The notes under the pieces were generated by a model. That model was not told the DNA's origin, did no database searches, and saw nothing but the letters and a program-made list of their open reading frames with translations. Positions 8,330 to 16,717 of a stretch of DNA of 30,322 nucleotides are shown in pieces. Source of the stretch: Dehalococcoidia bacterium UBA5748 (GTDB taxonomy: Bacteria > Chloroflexota > Dehalococcoidia > Dehalococcoidales > UBA5627); assembly GCA_002419135.1 (NCBI GenBank), contig DIFM01000024.1, positions 1 to 30,322 of the forward strand. The letters run 5' to 3'. Numbering within the stretch: the first letter of the stretch is position 1; every line of letters begins with the position of its first letter. The translations under genes were made by a program, and so were the position numbers.

Positions 8330-9829
8330 ATGATCGCATTAAATGATAAAGGACTCAATATCACGATTGATAAATCACTGCTACACATACTAAATACTAT
8401 TAAAGATTGCCTGTGCGATTCCGGCATCAAGGGTTATCTTGTCGGCGGATCGATACGTGACAGCGTCTTAAAAAGAGATATCGATGATATCGACATTGCC
8501 ATTGCGGAAAATGCTCTTGATTTTTCGCCTGAACTGGCAAAGCTGCTAAACGGCAAGTATATCCCAATGGATAAGGAGAATAAAGTGGCTCGCATTATCC
8601 TGAAGGATGCCGCAACAGCTAAAATACAGCACATCGATGTCTCTACCATTATCAATAATATAGAAGACGACCTTTCGAGGCGTGATTTTACCATAAACGC
8701 CATAGCCATTCCTTTGGAGAATATTAGTGCTCAGATATGCAATTCCGATATAATCGACCCTTTTAACGGACTTGACGATATCAGGGAAAATATCCTGCGG
8801 GTAGTGAGCGATAAATCCTTCGAAGCAGACCCCTTGCGATTGCTGAGAGCCGTAAGACTGGCAGCGGAAACAGGATTTTCTATCGATAGCGATACGGAAA
8901 ACCTGATAAAAAAACAATGCCTGCTGATAAACAACGTTTCGGGAGAAAGAATCAGGGAAGAGTTATTAAAACTGTTGGAGATACCTGAAACGGGAGACCT
9001 CTTTCTATATATGGAAGAATTGGGCTTAATCAGCGCCATTGTACCTGAACTAATACCTTCTAAAGGGCTTGAGCAGCCGAGCGAGCACTACTGGGATGTG
9101 TTTACCCATTCCGTTAAAACCATCGATGCCGTTGACTATATACTTGGAAACGGCGAGTGGAAGTATAAAAGTGACGCCATAAAAAACGTACCTTGGTCTT
9201 CGGAACTGGAAGGCTATTTTAACGAAATAATCAGTTCCGGCAGTACGCGCCTGATACTTCTTAAGCTGACAGCGCTACTACACGATATCGCCAAGCCGAA
9301 AATGAAATTCATCGATGAGAACGGGAAAATCCGCTTTTTCGGACATCCCAAAGAAGGCGCTCCCATGGTAGTCGAAATTATGGAGAAACTGCGTTTCAGC
9401 AACAAAGAAATCAGGATAGTTGAAAAAGTAACCAGGCACCATCTGCGACCGACCCAGATGACACAGATGGGAATGGTTACCGACCATGCCATCTATCGTT
9501 ATTTTCGAGACGTTGGTGAAGTGGCTATCGATACCCTTTTCTTTACACTGGCAGACCACCTGGCGGCACGCGGACCAACCCTTGATACCAAAAACTGGCA
9601 GCAGCATACCGCAGCCGTAAATTACATACTTGGAAAACATTCGGAACAGGAGAATAAAATCGCATTGCCGCGTTTAATCGGCGGAAAAGATATTATGAGG
9701 GAGTTCAGGCTGGAAGAGGGGCCGAAAATAGGAGAACTCTTGGAAGCCGCAAGAGAAGCACAGGCATCGGGCAAATTAACGGATAAAGACGAGGCGTTTG
9801 ATTATATCAGGGAACTATTGGACGGTTGA
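8330..9829 (+). CDS. CCA tRNA nucleotidyltransferase / HD-domain protein
   Basis: This 499-residue protein is a class II nucleotidyltransferase of the tRNA CCA-adding/poly(A) polymerase family fused to an HD phosphohydrolase domain. The head domain shows GGSIRD (39-44), the metal-binding DID (53-55), and RRDFTINAIA (117-126). DPLRLLRAVRLAAE (167-180) marks the neck. The C-terminal HD domain keeps its ligands: H260, LLHDIAK (H318, D319), H339 and HH (370-371). Expected roles are building or repairing the 3' CCA of tRNAs, with the HD domain possibly hydrolysing phosphoester or cyclic phosphate products. Whether it adds the full CCA or only part cannot be read from sequence. No Shine-Dalgarno precedes the ATG. 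Confidence 0.9.
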   Translation: MIALNDKGLNITIDKSLLHILNTIKDCLCDSGIKGYLVGGSIRDSVLKRDIDDIDIAIAENALDFSPELAKLLNGKYIPMDKENKVARIILKDAATAKIQHIDVSTIINNIEDDLSRRDFTINAIAIPLENISAQICNSDIIDPFNGLDDIRENILRVVSDKSFEADPLRLLRAVRLAAETGFSIDSDTENLIKKQCLLINNVSGERIREELLKLLEIPETGDLFLYMEELGLISAIVPELIPSKGLEQPSEHYWDVFTHSVKTIDAVDYILGNGEWKYKSDAIKNVPWSSELEGYFNEIISSGSTRLILLKLTALLHDIAKPKMKFIDENGKIRFFGHPKEGAPMVVEIMEKLRFSNKEIRIVEKVTRHHLRPTQMTQMGMVTDHAIYRYFRDVGEVAIDTLFFTLADHLAARGPTLDTKNWQQHTAAVNYILGKHSEQENKIALPRLIGGKDIMREFRLEEGPKIGELLEAAREAQASGKLTDKDEAFDYIRELLDG

Positions 9830-9863
9830 ACCCTGCAACAGTTTATTTTTTATCAAAATAGTG

Positions 9864-9869
9864 TATAAT
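9864..9869 (+). promoter_or_regulatory. -10 box for secD
   Basis: A perfect TATAAT lies 57 bp before secD in an AT-rich gap. The -35 is weak (a TTTATT at 9842-9847 with a 16-bp spacer). Confidence 0.45.
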
Positions 9870-9926
9870 CTAGGCAATTTATAAAAAATTTATTTCTGCA
9901 CAATATTATTTTTACAGGTTGAATAA

Positions 9927-11273
9927 ATGACAAAAAACAAATCACTTTATATCGTTTTATCCATTTTAATGGCTGTTTTCCTGCTGGCATCTTCTATAGT
10001 ATTTCCTCTTGATAAAGGTTTGCTGGGGAACCTCGGTGTTTCACTGGGGCGCGACTTACAGGGGGGTACATATTTAGTTTACAAAGCCGACCTCTCATCC
10101 GTTGAAGAAGGCACCGAAGACGAAATTATGAAAGGTGTATCCAATGTAATTTCCAACCGCATCAATCCTCTGGGGGTTACCGAATCATCGGTTGAGATAC
10201 AGGGCAATAATCAGATAGTGGTGGAAATACCGGGGGTCAGCCTGACCGATGACCAAAAAGCCAGCCTTGGAAATACCGCTCTGCTCGAATTTCGTGAACT
10301 GACAACCATAGACGGAGAAGAAAAATGGATTCCGGCAACCGGAACGATAGACGGAGAAACACTCGCCCTTACAAGCTCTTATTTTAAAAGCAATACCTCT
10401 GTTCAAAAAGACCAATTCGGAAAGATTTACCTGACGTTTGAATGGGACGAAACCGGCAGCGAACTTTCCAAGCAAATTACCACCCGCCTGATGGGCAAAC
10501 AGTTGGCGATATACGAAAATGGTGAACCTCTTTTAACCGAAGACGGCCGAATGATTGCACCAACGATACAGTCGGTAATAACCGATAAGGGGCAGATAGA
10601 CGGTTTAGGGCTGGATGTAGCCATGGCGCTTTCCAAACAGCTCAATGCAGGCCGTCTGCCGGTTTCACTTGAAGTGGTTTATGAAGAGACGGTTACTCCT
10701 ACACTTGGTTCCGATTTCGTTAAGTTAAGCCTGACAGCAGGTATAGTAGGTTTGCTACTCATTATGTTATTTATGTGCCTCTACTACCGCATGCCCGGCA
10801 TCGTTGCCTCGTTGGCACTGATATTTTATGCCATTCTGGTGCTCGCCATATTTAAACTGATTCCGGTAACGCTTACACTGGCAGGCATCGGCGGTTTTGT
10901 TCTGTCCATCGGTATGGCAATCGATGCCAACATACTGATATTCGAACGTATGAAAGAGGAATTACAGATGGGTCGCACGCTGGGCGCTGCCACCGAATCG
11001 GGTTTTAGGCGGGCCTGGTCTGCCATCAGGGATTCCAACATCACCACCATGCTGGTCTGCGTTATTCTGTTCTGGGTGGGCTCAAGCACGGTCGAGGGGG
11101 CACAGGTAAGGGGCTTTTCCTTAACCCTGTTTATCGGTATATGTGTCAGCATGTTTACGGCAATAACGGTATCCCGTTCACTGCTGAGGGTGTTTGTCGG
11201 TACAAAGCTTGCCAAGAAAACCCATCTATTCACTCCTTACATCGAAGGGAAATTGAAGGTAAACAATGATTAA
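9927..11273 (+). CDS. secD: Protein translocase subunit SecD
   Basis: SecD works with SecF to pull translocating proteins out of the SecYEG channel using the proton or sodium gradient. The 448-residue product has an N-terminal membrane helix (about 7-25), the conserved GRDLQGGTYLVY segment that opens the large P1 domain, and a cluster of five membrane helices from about residue 268. The latter includes GGFVLSIGMAIDANILIFERMKEEL, the RND-family TM4-like motif with its aspartate. It is shorter than the roughly 615 residues of the enterobacterial protein, as is usual in lineages with a reduced P1 domain. The ATG follows a weak AGGTT site. It overlaps secF by 8 bp, which implies translational coupling. 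Confidence 0.97.
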   Translation: MTKNKSLYIVLSILMAVFLLASSIVFPLDKGLLGNLGVSLGRDLQGGTYLVYKADLSSVEEGTEDEIMKGVSNVISNRINPLGVTESSVEIQGNNQIVVEIPGVSLTDDQKASLGNTALLEFRELTTIDGEEKWIPATGTIDGETLALTSSYFKSNTSVQKDQFGKIYLTFEWDETGSELSKQITTRLMGKQLAIYENGEPLLTEDGRMIAPTIQSVITDKGQIDGLGLDVAMALSKQLNAGRLPVSLEVVYEETVTPTLGSDFVKLSLTAGIVGLLLIMLFMCLYYRMPGIVASLALIFYAILVLAIFKLIPVTLTLAGIGGFVLSIGMAIDANILIFERMKEELQMGRTLGAATESGFRRAWSAIRDSNITTMLVCVILFWVGSSTVEGAQVRGFSLTLFIGICVSMFTAITVSRSLLRVFVGTKLAKKTHLFTPYIEGKLKVNND

Positions 11274-12192
11274 TATAATTAAAAAACGGTTTTTGTTTTT
11301 TGCGATTTCAATATCGGCACTTTTAATAAGTATTATCTTCCTGCTGTCTGCGGGATTGAATATAGGTATGGATTTTTCCGGTGGTTCACGCCTGACGGTT
11401 AATTTCGAGCAGCAGGTTACCATTGAAGAGCTGGAGTCAGAACTTACCTCTATCGGCTATGGCACAGCGATTGTACAGAAGGCATCGAGCGATGACTTTA
11501 TTATCCGTACCGCAAAATTAAGCGCTGCAGAAAAAGAATCTGTCAAAACCGATTTGGCAGCCGTATTCGGTGAGTTTACCGAAAAAGGATTTGAGGATAT
11601 TCCTCCCGAAACCGCTATCGGAACCGCCAGAGTTGCCGTTTTCGGCTTGATACTGGCAGCGATAGTGGTGATGGCTTATATTACATGGGCATTCCGCGCC
11701 ATGCCGAAGCCCCTCCGTTACGGCGTCTGTGCCGTAATTGCCCTGTTGCATGATACGCTTATTGTACTGGGAATATTTGCCATACTCGGGCTTACACTGA
11801 ATCTGGAAGTCAACCTGATGTTTATTACAGGCATTCTGGCAGTCATCGGTTATAGCGTTAATAATGTTGTCGTTATATTCGACCGGATTCGTGAAAATGT
11901 CAAAGCAAATCCGGGAGCCAGCTTTGAAATGATAGTCAACAACAGTGTAAATCAAACTTTTTCACGCTCCATAAATACCAGCCTTACTACGACCATAACC
12001 GTACTGGCACTTATTCTATTCATAGGTTCCAGCATCGAGAGTTTTGCCTGGGCGTTGTTAATCGGCATCATCGCCGGCACCTTCAACTCTTTATTCGTTG
12101 CTACTTCACTTCTGGTAGTCTGGGAGAAAAAAGAATGGCGCCGCTTTATCGATTGGTTGCCGATGTTTAAAGCCAAGAGAGCAGAATATTAA
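11266..12192 (+). CDS. secF: Protein translocase subunit SecF
   Basis: SecF is the partner of SecD in the membrane translocation motor. The 308-residue protein has a first membrane helix, the GMDFSGGSRLTV motif that marks the SecF family (about residues 35-46), a small periplasmic-side domain, and five C-terminal helices. These include FITGILAVIGYSVNNVVVIFDRIREN, the conserved ion-path helix and following cytoplasmic motif. NQTFSRSINTSLTT is also characteristic. Its ATG lies inside the end of secD (8-bp overlap). A CDF transporter gene follows after 54 bp and could share the transcript, with no obvious functional link. Confidence 0.97.
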   Translation: MINIIKKRFLFFAISISALLISIIFLLSAGLNIGMDFSGGSRLTVNFEQQVTIEELESELTSIGYGTAIVQKASSDDFIIRTAKLSAAEKESVKTDLAAVFGEFTEKGFEDIPPETAIGTARVAVFGLILAAIVVMAYITWAFRAMPKPLRYGVCAVIALLHDTLIVLGIFAILGLTLNLEVNLMFITGILAVIGYSVNNVVVIFDRIRENVKANPGASFEMIVNNSVNQTFSRSINTSLTTTITVLALILFIGSSIESFAWALLIGIIAGTFNSLFVATSLLVVWEKKEWRRFIDWLPMFKAKRAEY

Positions 12193-12246
12193 TCCATAAG
12201 CCGTTCCATATAACTGTTATAAGCCTGTAAAAGAGGATTTCCGGTT

Positions 12247-13149
12247 ATGTTGCAAACCAGGGAAAACGTCTCCCGTTTAGCCATCGTTGCCATCAGCGCA
12301 TTAATAATAATGAAGCTGACAGCGAGTTTTATTACCGGAAGCATCGGCATTCGCGCCGATGCTTTTCACAGCCTGATCGACCTGGCCGGAGCTGTAATCG
12401 GCTACATCGGCATTAAAATCTCCGCCAAACCACCGGATAAACAGCATCCCTTCGGGCATGGCAAGGCCGAAAATATCGCCGGTACTGTTATCTCCCTCTT
12501 TATTTTCGCCGCCGCAGGTTTAATTGCCTACCAGGCAATCGACAGGATTATTTCGGGCGGAGAGGTGGAAATGATCACTGTGGGCATCTATGTGACGGCT
12601 GCCGCCATTATCATCAACCTGATATTTGCCGCATACGCCCTGAAAGTGGCGCGCAAAACCGATTCGGTTGCGCTGGAAGCCACAGCGCGGGATATGCAGG
12701 CCGATGTATACAGCTCAGTAGCCGTACTGATAGGTTTGGTGCTGGTTCTCGCTACCGGACTGACAATAATGGATTCGATTGTCGCCCTGCTGGTTGCAGT
12801 ACTGATATTGCGAACCGCCATTATTACCTTCAAAAAATCTTTTTCCGGAATAATGGATACCGCCCTGCCGAAAGAAGAGGTGGATACTATAAAATCGGTA
12901 CTGGTGGAACATAAACAGCAGATTGTTGACTTTCATGCCATGCGCACCCGCAAATCGGGCAATCAGCGCTTTGCAGACCTGCATCTGGTAATGCACCGCA
13001 CAATCAGTGTAGAAGAAGCCCACGATATGACCGACCATTTGGAGGACGACCTGAAAGAAAAACTCCCCAACTTAAGTATCACCATTCACGTAGAGCCGTG
13101 CGATTCCGATTGTAAGTGGTGTCTGGATAAAACCCAAAAGACAGATTAG
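12247..13149 (+). CDS. Cation diffusion facilitator (CDF) metal exporter
   Basis: CDF proteins export divalent metals such as Zn, Fe, Mn or Co in exchange for protons. The 300-residue protein has six predicted membrane helices. The metal site appears as HSLID in TM2 (near residue 41) with HPFGHGKAENIAG in the following loop, and a second acidic/aspartate site in TM5 (LEATARDMQADVYSSV). The C-terminal cytoplasmic domain ends with a cysteine-rich stretch CDSDCKWC, which could bind metal and is not universal in the family. The substrate cannot be decided. The ATG has an AGAGGAT site. Its TAG overlaps the TAA of the convergent LysE-type gene. Confidence 0.92.
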   Translation: MLQTRENVSRLAIVAISALIIMKLTASFITGSIGIRADAFHSLIDLAGAVIGYIGIKISAKPPDKQHPFGHGKAENIAGTVISLFIFAAAGLIAYQAIDRIISGGEVEMITVGIYVTAAAIIINLIFAAYALKVARKTDSVALEATARDMQADVYSSVAVLIGLVLVLATGLTIMDSIVALLVAVLILRTAIITFKKSFSGIMDTALPKEEVDTIKSVLVEHKQQIVDFHAMRTRKSGNQRFADLHLVMHRTISVEEAHDMTDHLEDDLKEKLPNLSITIHVEPCDSDCKWCLDKTQKTD

Positions 13150-13766
13150 ACCATCAGTTGTATGCCCGATATTATAAACCACACCCCGAAGCCTGCCATA
13201 AGAGCTCCGGCTGCGATAAAAACCAGCGCCTGAACGGTTGCACCCCACATATTATGCGTTTTATAAACCGCCGCCGAAACAAACGATAGCCAGATTAGGT
13301 CGCATAACCAGTGAACCATAATAAATACCGCCAACCCGACTGCGACAACTTCCCAATATGCCATAAACTTCATCAGCAGTAAAACACCGACAGTCGCCCA
13401 CCACATCAAAAAAAATGGATTGAGCCCGGTCATAACAGCTCCTGCTGTAAAAGCGCTGTACCTTATATCTTTACCGCCCGCCGCCATTTCTTTCGGCGTT
13501 CTAAACAGCCCGACTGCCAGCCAGATGAGTACTGCACCGCCGAGAAGGCTGAAAACAAATTGAATTACAGTGTTTTCAAAAAAGTGAGAGAGCCCGAAAT
13601 ACAATAGCAGGATTAAAGGGACTTCAACCACCGCATGCCCCAGCGCCATCAGCGTTCCAGCCCAGGGCGATTTAAAGCTCTTGGTTATGGTAATGGCAAA
13701 CATCGGTCCCGGAGCCATTACTCCGGACAGCGAAGTCCCGACTACAGTTAAAAGCATTGCAAACAT
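13146..13766 (-). CDS. LysE/RhtB-family exporter
   Basis: This 206-residue, six-helix membrane protein matches the LysE/RhtB translocator family, which exports amino acids or related small molecules. The N-terminal GVMAPGPMFAITITKSFKSPWAG is the family signature, with the conserved PGP. Later landmarks include AGAVMTGLNPFFLMWWATVG with its NPxxxxWW-like motif. The substrate is unknown. The start ATG at 13766 has only a weak AGGCG upstream, and ATG three codons later is possible. It is transcribed toward the CDF gene and ends inside its stop codon. A TATAAT on the minus strand at 13802-13797 could be its -10 box. Confidence 0.88.
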   Translation of the reverse strand: MFAMLLTVVGTSLSGVMAPGPMFAITITKSFKSPWAGTLMALGHAVVEVPLILLLYFGLSHFFENTVIQFVFSLLGGAVLIWLAVGLFRTPKEMAAGGKDIRYSAFTAGAVMTGLNPFFLMWWATVGVLLLMKFMAYWEVVAVGLAVFIMVHWLCDLIWLSFVSAAVYKTHNMWGATVQALVFIAAGALMAGFGVWFIISGIQLMV

Positions 13767-13877
13767 TTGTTACGCCTACAAGTAAGATAATTCTTAATTA
13801 TATCATTATTAGCTTTATATCTCCTGCCGGCAACCGATTTGTTATAATATATGTGATTGTTTTTTAGGGAGGTGCAA

Positions 13878-14387
13878 ATGGAATTTTCAGAGGTTATAAA
13901 AAACAGGTACAGCGTCCGGGCTTATAAATCCGTTCCGGTAGAAGAGGAGAAACTGGAGCAGGTTTTAGAAGCAGCACGGCTGGCTCCTACCGCCTGCAAC
14001 CGGCAGCCTTTCAAGTTCATAGTAATTTATACCGCAGGTAAAGAAGAGCAATTAAAGCGTATCTATCGCGGCTCATGGTTTGCCAAAGCGCCAATAGTCA
14101 TTTGCGCCTGCGCTATTTCTTCCGAGAGCTGGGTACGGGCAGACGGCACCAATTACTGCTTCATCGATTTAGCTATCGCCGTTGACCACCTGATTCTGGC
14201 TGCCACCAACCTGGGACTGGGAACGTGCTGGGTGGGAGCATTCAATGTTGAAGAGGCACGGGAGACGTTGAAACTGCCGCCGGATGTCGAACCGGTAATA
14301 TTCATTCCGCTCGGCTACCCGGACGACAAACCGGGAGCAAAACACCGCAAATCCATCGATGAGCTGGTGCGCTACGAGCACTATTGA
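13878..14387 (+). CDS. Nitroreductase-family flavoprotein
   Basis: A small FMN-dependent oxidoreductase of the nitroreductase fold. The 169-residue protein opens with FSEVIKNRYSVRAYKSVPV, the family N-terminus whose RYSVR contacts the FMN phosphate. LAPTACNRQPFKFIVI and NLGLGTCWVGAFNVEEARETLKLP, the C-terminal FMN-binding region, follow. The physiological substrate is unknown. The open frame extends seven codons upstream, but a strong GGGAGGTG (13867-13874) places the start at ATG 13878. A TATAAT at 13843-13848 gives a short leader. It is divergent from the LysE-type gene and followed by a long repeat patch. Confidence 0.92.
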   Translation: MEFSEVIKNRYSVRAYKSVPVEEEKLEQVLEAARLAPTACNRQPFKFIVIYTAGKEEQLKRIYRGSWFAKAPIVICACAISSESWVRADGTNYCFIDLAIAVDHLILAATNLGLGTCWVGAFNVEEARETLKLPPDVEPVIFIPLGYPDDKPGAKHRKSIDELVRYEHY

Positions 14388-14478
14388 TGTGTAGTGATAT
14401 GTCTATATTCCGGACTTACAGAAGATATTTACTTGATTGTCATTCTGGAAATAATACTCACGGATAAGCATCCCTAAA

Positions 14479-14530
14479 CCGTTCGTAGTAAGCCTTAATA
14501 TTAGCCGTTCGTGGTGAGCCTGTCGAAGCA
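14479..14530. repeat. REP-like repeat, one good and one decayed copy
   Basis: 14505-14528 matches the reverse complement of the repeat at 17-50 in 23 of 24 core bases. Just before it, 14479-14496 (CCGTTCGTAGTAAGCCTT) is a partial, diverged copy in the same orientation. Confidence 0.7.
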
Positions 14531-14628
14531 TAGCGGCATCGAAATTATCAATATTATTTCCGGTAAAATAATTTCGCGACTGGTCTGGTAAGACAAGTGA
14601 AGGATAATAATATAATGACACTCATCCG

Positions 14629-14670
14629 TCATCCCGATTAATCGGGATGACACCTTCCCTCAAGGGAAGG
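14629..14670. repeat. Two adjacent perfect inverted repeats
   Basis: 14629-14650 is a 22-bp perfect palindrome built on TCATCCCGATT. Two bases later, CCTTCCCT (14653-14660) and AGGGAAGG (14663-14670) form a perfect 8-bp stem with a 2-nt gap. Neither is followed by a T-tract, so they are not ordinary terminators. Confidence 0.75.
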
Positions 14671-14691
14671 CTGTTAAAACCGTCGTAACTT

Positions 14692-14746
14692 GTAGGGACG
14701 GGCATTGCCCGTCCGCTATTTGCGGGCGACCATTGGTCACCCCTAC
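14692..14746. repeat. 55-nt four-way-junction (cloverleaf-like) element
   Basis: GTAGG (14692-14696) pairs with CCTAC (14742-14746). Inside, three hairpins abut with no spare base: 14697-14713 (GACGGGC/GCCCGTC, loop ATT), 14714-14724 (CGC/GCG) and 14725-14741 (7 positions, one mismatch, loop ATT). It resembles dispersed GTAGGG-type intergenic elements of several phyla; that family assignment is from memory. Confidence 0.65.
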
Positions 14747-14774
14747 GAATTCGAAATAACAGGCAGATATAAAT

Positions 14775-14883
14775 TGTCATCCTGAGGTCACAGTGGGTGA
14801 CTGAAGGATCCGGGGGGGTAAAAAAACGAATTAACCCCTCGACCCCGGATGCTTCGTTCGACCACCACGAACTCAGCATGACA
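14775..14883. repeat. 109-bp MITE-like inverted-repeat element
   Basis: The ends TGTCATCCTGAG and CTCAGCATGACA are inverted repeats (11 of 12 paired). The arms continue with imperfect complementarity to GATCCGGGG / CCCCGGATG around a central AT-rich loop. Related sequence is found rearranged at 28776-28875. No coding capacity is seen. Confidence 0.7.
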
Positions 14884-14961
14884 GATGAATTGAACAGCCT
14901 TAGTCCAGACAGACCGAAAAATATGATTCACCACGCAAGCATTCTTATCCTTTTTCCGGGC

Positions 14962-14990
14962 TTGAGTCGCCAATCTTAATAATCTATACT
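14962..14990 (+). promoter_or_regulatory. Promoter of nurA
   Basis: TTGAGT (14962-14967), a 17-bp spacer and TATACT (14985-14990) give a good sigma-70-type promoter 35 bp before the nurA start. Confidence 0.6.
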
Positions 14991-15024
14991 AAGGTATCAA
15001 TTCACAAGATTAAGAGGATAGCTG

Positions 15025-16233
15025 ATGTCGTTGGATTTAGACCGCATTGCCCCGCAGGTAGAAAAGATGACCGAACACATAGATGCCGAAGATGCCAGCC
15101 GGCAAAAACATCTGGCAAAGGCGATGTCGATACTTTGCGATAACTCCTTAAACCTCGACGATTTGAAAAATAAAATCGAATCGGGAAAAATCAGCTGGAT
15201 GCCCGCCGAACCGGTCGAAAGTCTATCTAATAAATATACCACCGAAAAGCCTCCTGCAAACTTTACTATCCTTGCCACCGACGGCTCGCAAATCGATATC
15301 GACCGCCACCACTCCACACGCTACTACCTGATTAACATCGGCAGCATTTATCTCGAATACGGAGAGAGCGCCGATGCGCGGCTCGAAAGTACCCCCCAAC
15401 TCTATTTCGATAAAAAAGACCTGGTTATGACATCCCCCGACGGCAGTAACCGCGAGGTTGCAATAGAAGGCACATTGCTTGGTATCAAGCGGGATATTGA
15501 AGAATTCAAATACCTGACGCGAATGGCGGCTTCACTCAAGGCGGATATCCCTGCCCTGCTTTTGGCAGACGGCACACTTATTCGCTGGACGCTCATGAGT
15601 AAAGACATTCCGGAATTCATAGTGAGTGAATTTTTGGAAAAGGGTTTTCTGAAATGTCTGGATGAAATTAAAGAAATCAGTGAGAAGAAAAGCATCGCAT
15701 TGGCAAGCTACATAAGTTACCCTCGTTCTTCCGATCTTGTGGGAACAATTCGCATCGCCATCTGCCCATACAATCCGGTAAACTGCGACAAGTGCCGCCG
15801 TGAAAATCCGAACGGGGCTTATCCCTGCAACACTGTGGACGGCGTACAGGATAAAGACCTGTTTTTAACTCTTCTGGAAAGCGGAGAGAGGTCGGCGCTG
15901 TTTATCAGCCGTTCCTCGATACAGGAGCGCTATGGAATGCACCGTATTTATTTTTATTATGTAAAAATAGACGATGAAATCGCCCGCATTGAAATACCCG
16001 AGTGGATTGCCCGAAACGATACGTTATTGAATTTGACGCACACGTTGATACTGGACCAGTGCCAAAGGGGGCATGGTTACCCGGTAGCTTTATCCGAAGC
16101 CCACGAACAGGCAGTCGTTACCGCCGCCGACCGCCAAAACCTGCAAACGCTGGTGGAAGCGTTCCTTTCAGAAAAAAATATAGACATAAATACATCGGCA
16201 AAAAGTTTCAGCAAGAGGACCAGATGGATATAG
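15025..16233 (+). CDS. nurA: NurA-domain nuclease
   Basis: NurA is a 5'-3' nuclease that works with the HerA translocase in DNA end resection, best known in archaea. The 402-residue protein has the RNase H-like NurA core: ATDGSQIDID (catalytic D86), LLADGTLIRW (D182) and the late YPVALSEAHEQAVVTAADR (E358, H360, D369). An internal NPVNCDKCRRENPNGAYPC cysteine cluster (254-268) may bind zinc or redox partners and deserves attention. An N-terminal helical region (1-70) precedes the core. The ATG has AAGAGGA 6 nt upstream. Its end overlaps the next gene by 10 bp. The likely partner HerA is encoded 2.1 kb downstream, with two unrelated-looking genes between. Confidence 0.85.
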   Translation: MSLDLDRIAPQVEKMTEHIDAEDASRQKHLAKAMSILCDNSLNLDDLKNKIESGKISWMPAEPVESLSNKYTTEKPPANFTILATDGSQIDIDRHHSTRYYLINIGSIYLEYGESADARLESTPQLYFDKKDLVMTSPDGSNREVAIEGTLLGIKRDIEEFKYLTRMAASLKADIPALLLADGTLIRWTLMSKDIPEFIVSEFLEKGFLKCLDEIKEISEKKSIALASYISYPRSSDLVGTIRIAICPYNPVNCDKCRRENPNGAYPCNTVDGVQDKDLFLTLLESGERSALFISRSSIQERYGMHRIYFYYVKIDDEIARIEIPEWIARNDTLLNLTHTLILDQCQRGHGYPVALSEAHEQAVVTAADRQNLQTLVEAFLSEKNIDINTSAKSFSKRTRWI

Positions 16234-16619
16234 AAAATAAAGAAATCAATGGCAAGAGAAAAACGGGAGGCTTGCTGATACATATCGGCAGGTTAATTGC
16301 ATTCATTGCTGCCGCCTTTCTGATTGTGATGTTAATCAGCGAGGGGGCGCTCAAAAACATTACTACCGGCGATATGGCAGGAATACTTCTTATTGTACTG
16401 GGGGTGATTGCCCTTGCCGCCTATGTTTTATCATTTTGGAGGGCAAAATATGCCGGCATACTGCTTATTGCCGTTTCCCTGGCATTTTTCATACACTCTT
16501 TTTATTACCTGAATAACGGGCAGATTGCCCTCTGGGTGCTGACAGGAATGCCGCAGCTTGTAGCCGGTAGCTTGCTGCTTGTGGGGTGGAGGATTAAGAA
16601 AACCGACCAGTCAATTTAA
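16224..16619 (+). CDS. Small four-helix membrane protein of unknown function
   Basis: I do not recognise this 131-residue protein. It has a hydrophilic N-terminus of about 16 residues, then four predicted membrane helices separated by short loops (about 20-38, 48-66, 72-90 and 98-120), and a basic end (WRIKKTDQSI). The frame is open further upstream, but an AAGAGG 5 nt before ATG 16224 fixes the start and produces a 10-bp overlap with nurA. The overlap implies translational coupling to the nuclease. No catalytic motif is visible. It could anchor or modulate a membrane-associated process, or simply be a passenger. Confidence 0.75.
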   Translation: MDIENKEINGKRKTGGLLIHIGRLIAFIAAAFLIVMLISEGALKNITTGDMAGILLIVLGVIALAAYVLSFWRAKYAGILLIAVSLAFFIHSFYYLNNGQIALWVLTGMPQLVAGSLLLVGWRIKKTDQSI

Positions 16620-16717
16620 ATAACAGCTAACATCCTGCTACTCGTTATGTAAATAGCGCATCAACTCTTACAATACCTATCTTCAAGCGCTGAAAAACGT
16701 TAGAATATCAGGGAACT

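Larger units (their letters stand above)
14388..15024. other. Gene-free patch of hairpin-forming repeats
   Basis: No credible gene lies here. Weak open frames on the minus strand fall inside repeat sequence. The patch holds two REP-like copies, an AT-rich hairpin (14553-14572), a 22-bp perfect palindrome, an 18-bp hairpin, a four-way-junction element and a 109-bp inverted-repeat element, then the nurA promoter. It looks like a landing zone for miniature elements. Confidence 0.75.

Noticed and set aside
14403..14979. Short open frames on both strands in the repeat patch
   Set aside because: They consist of repeat sequence, lack ribosome-binding sites, and have no recognisable protein features.
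16002..16223. Longer frame upstream of the four-helix membrane protein
   Set aside because: It lies inside nurA in another frame and is proline/arginine rich. The ribosome-binding site at 16213-16218 marks the start at 16224.
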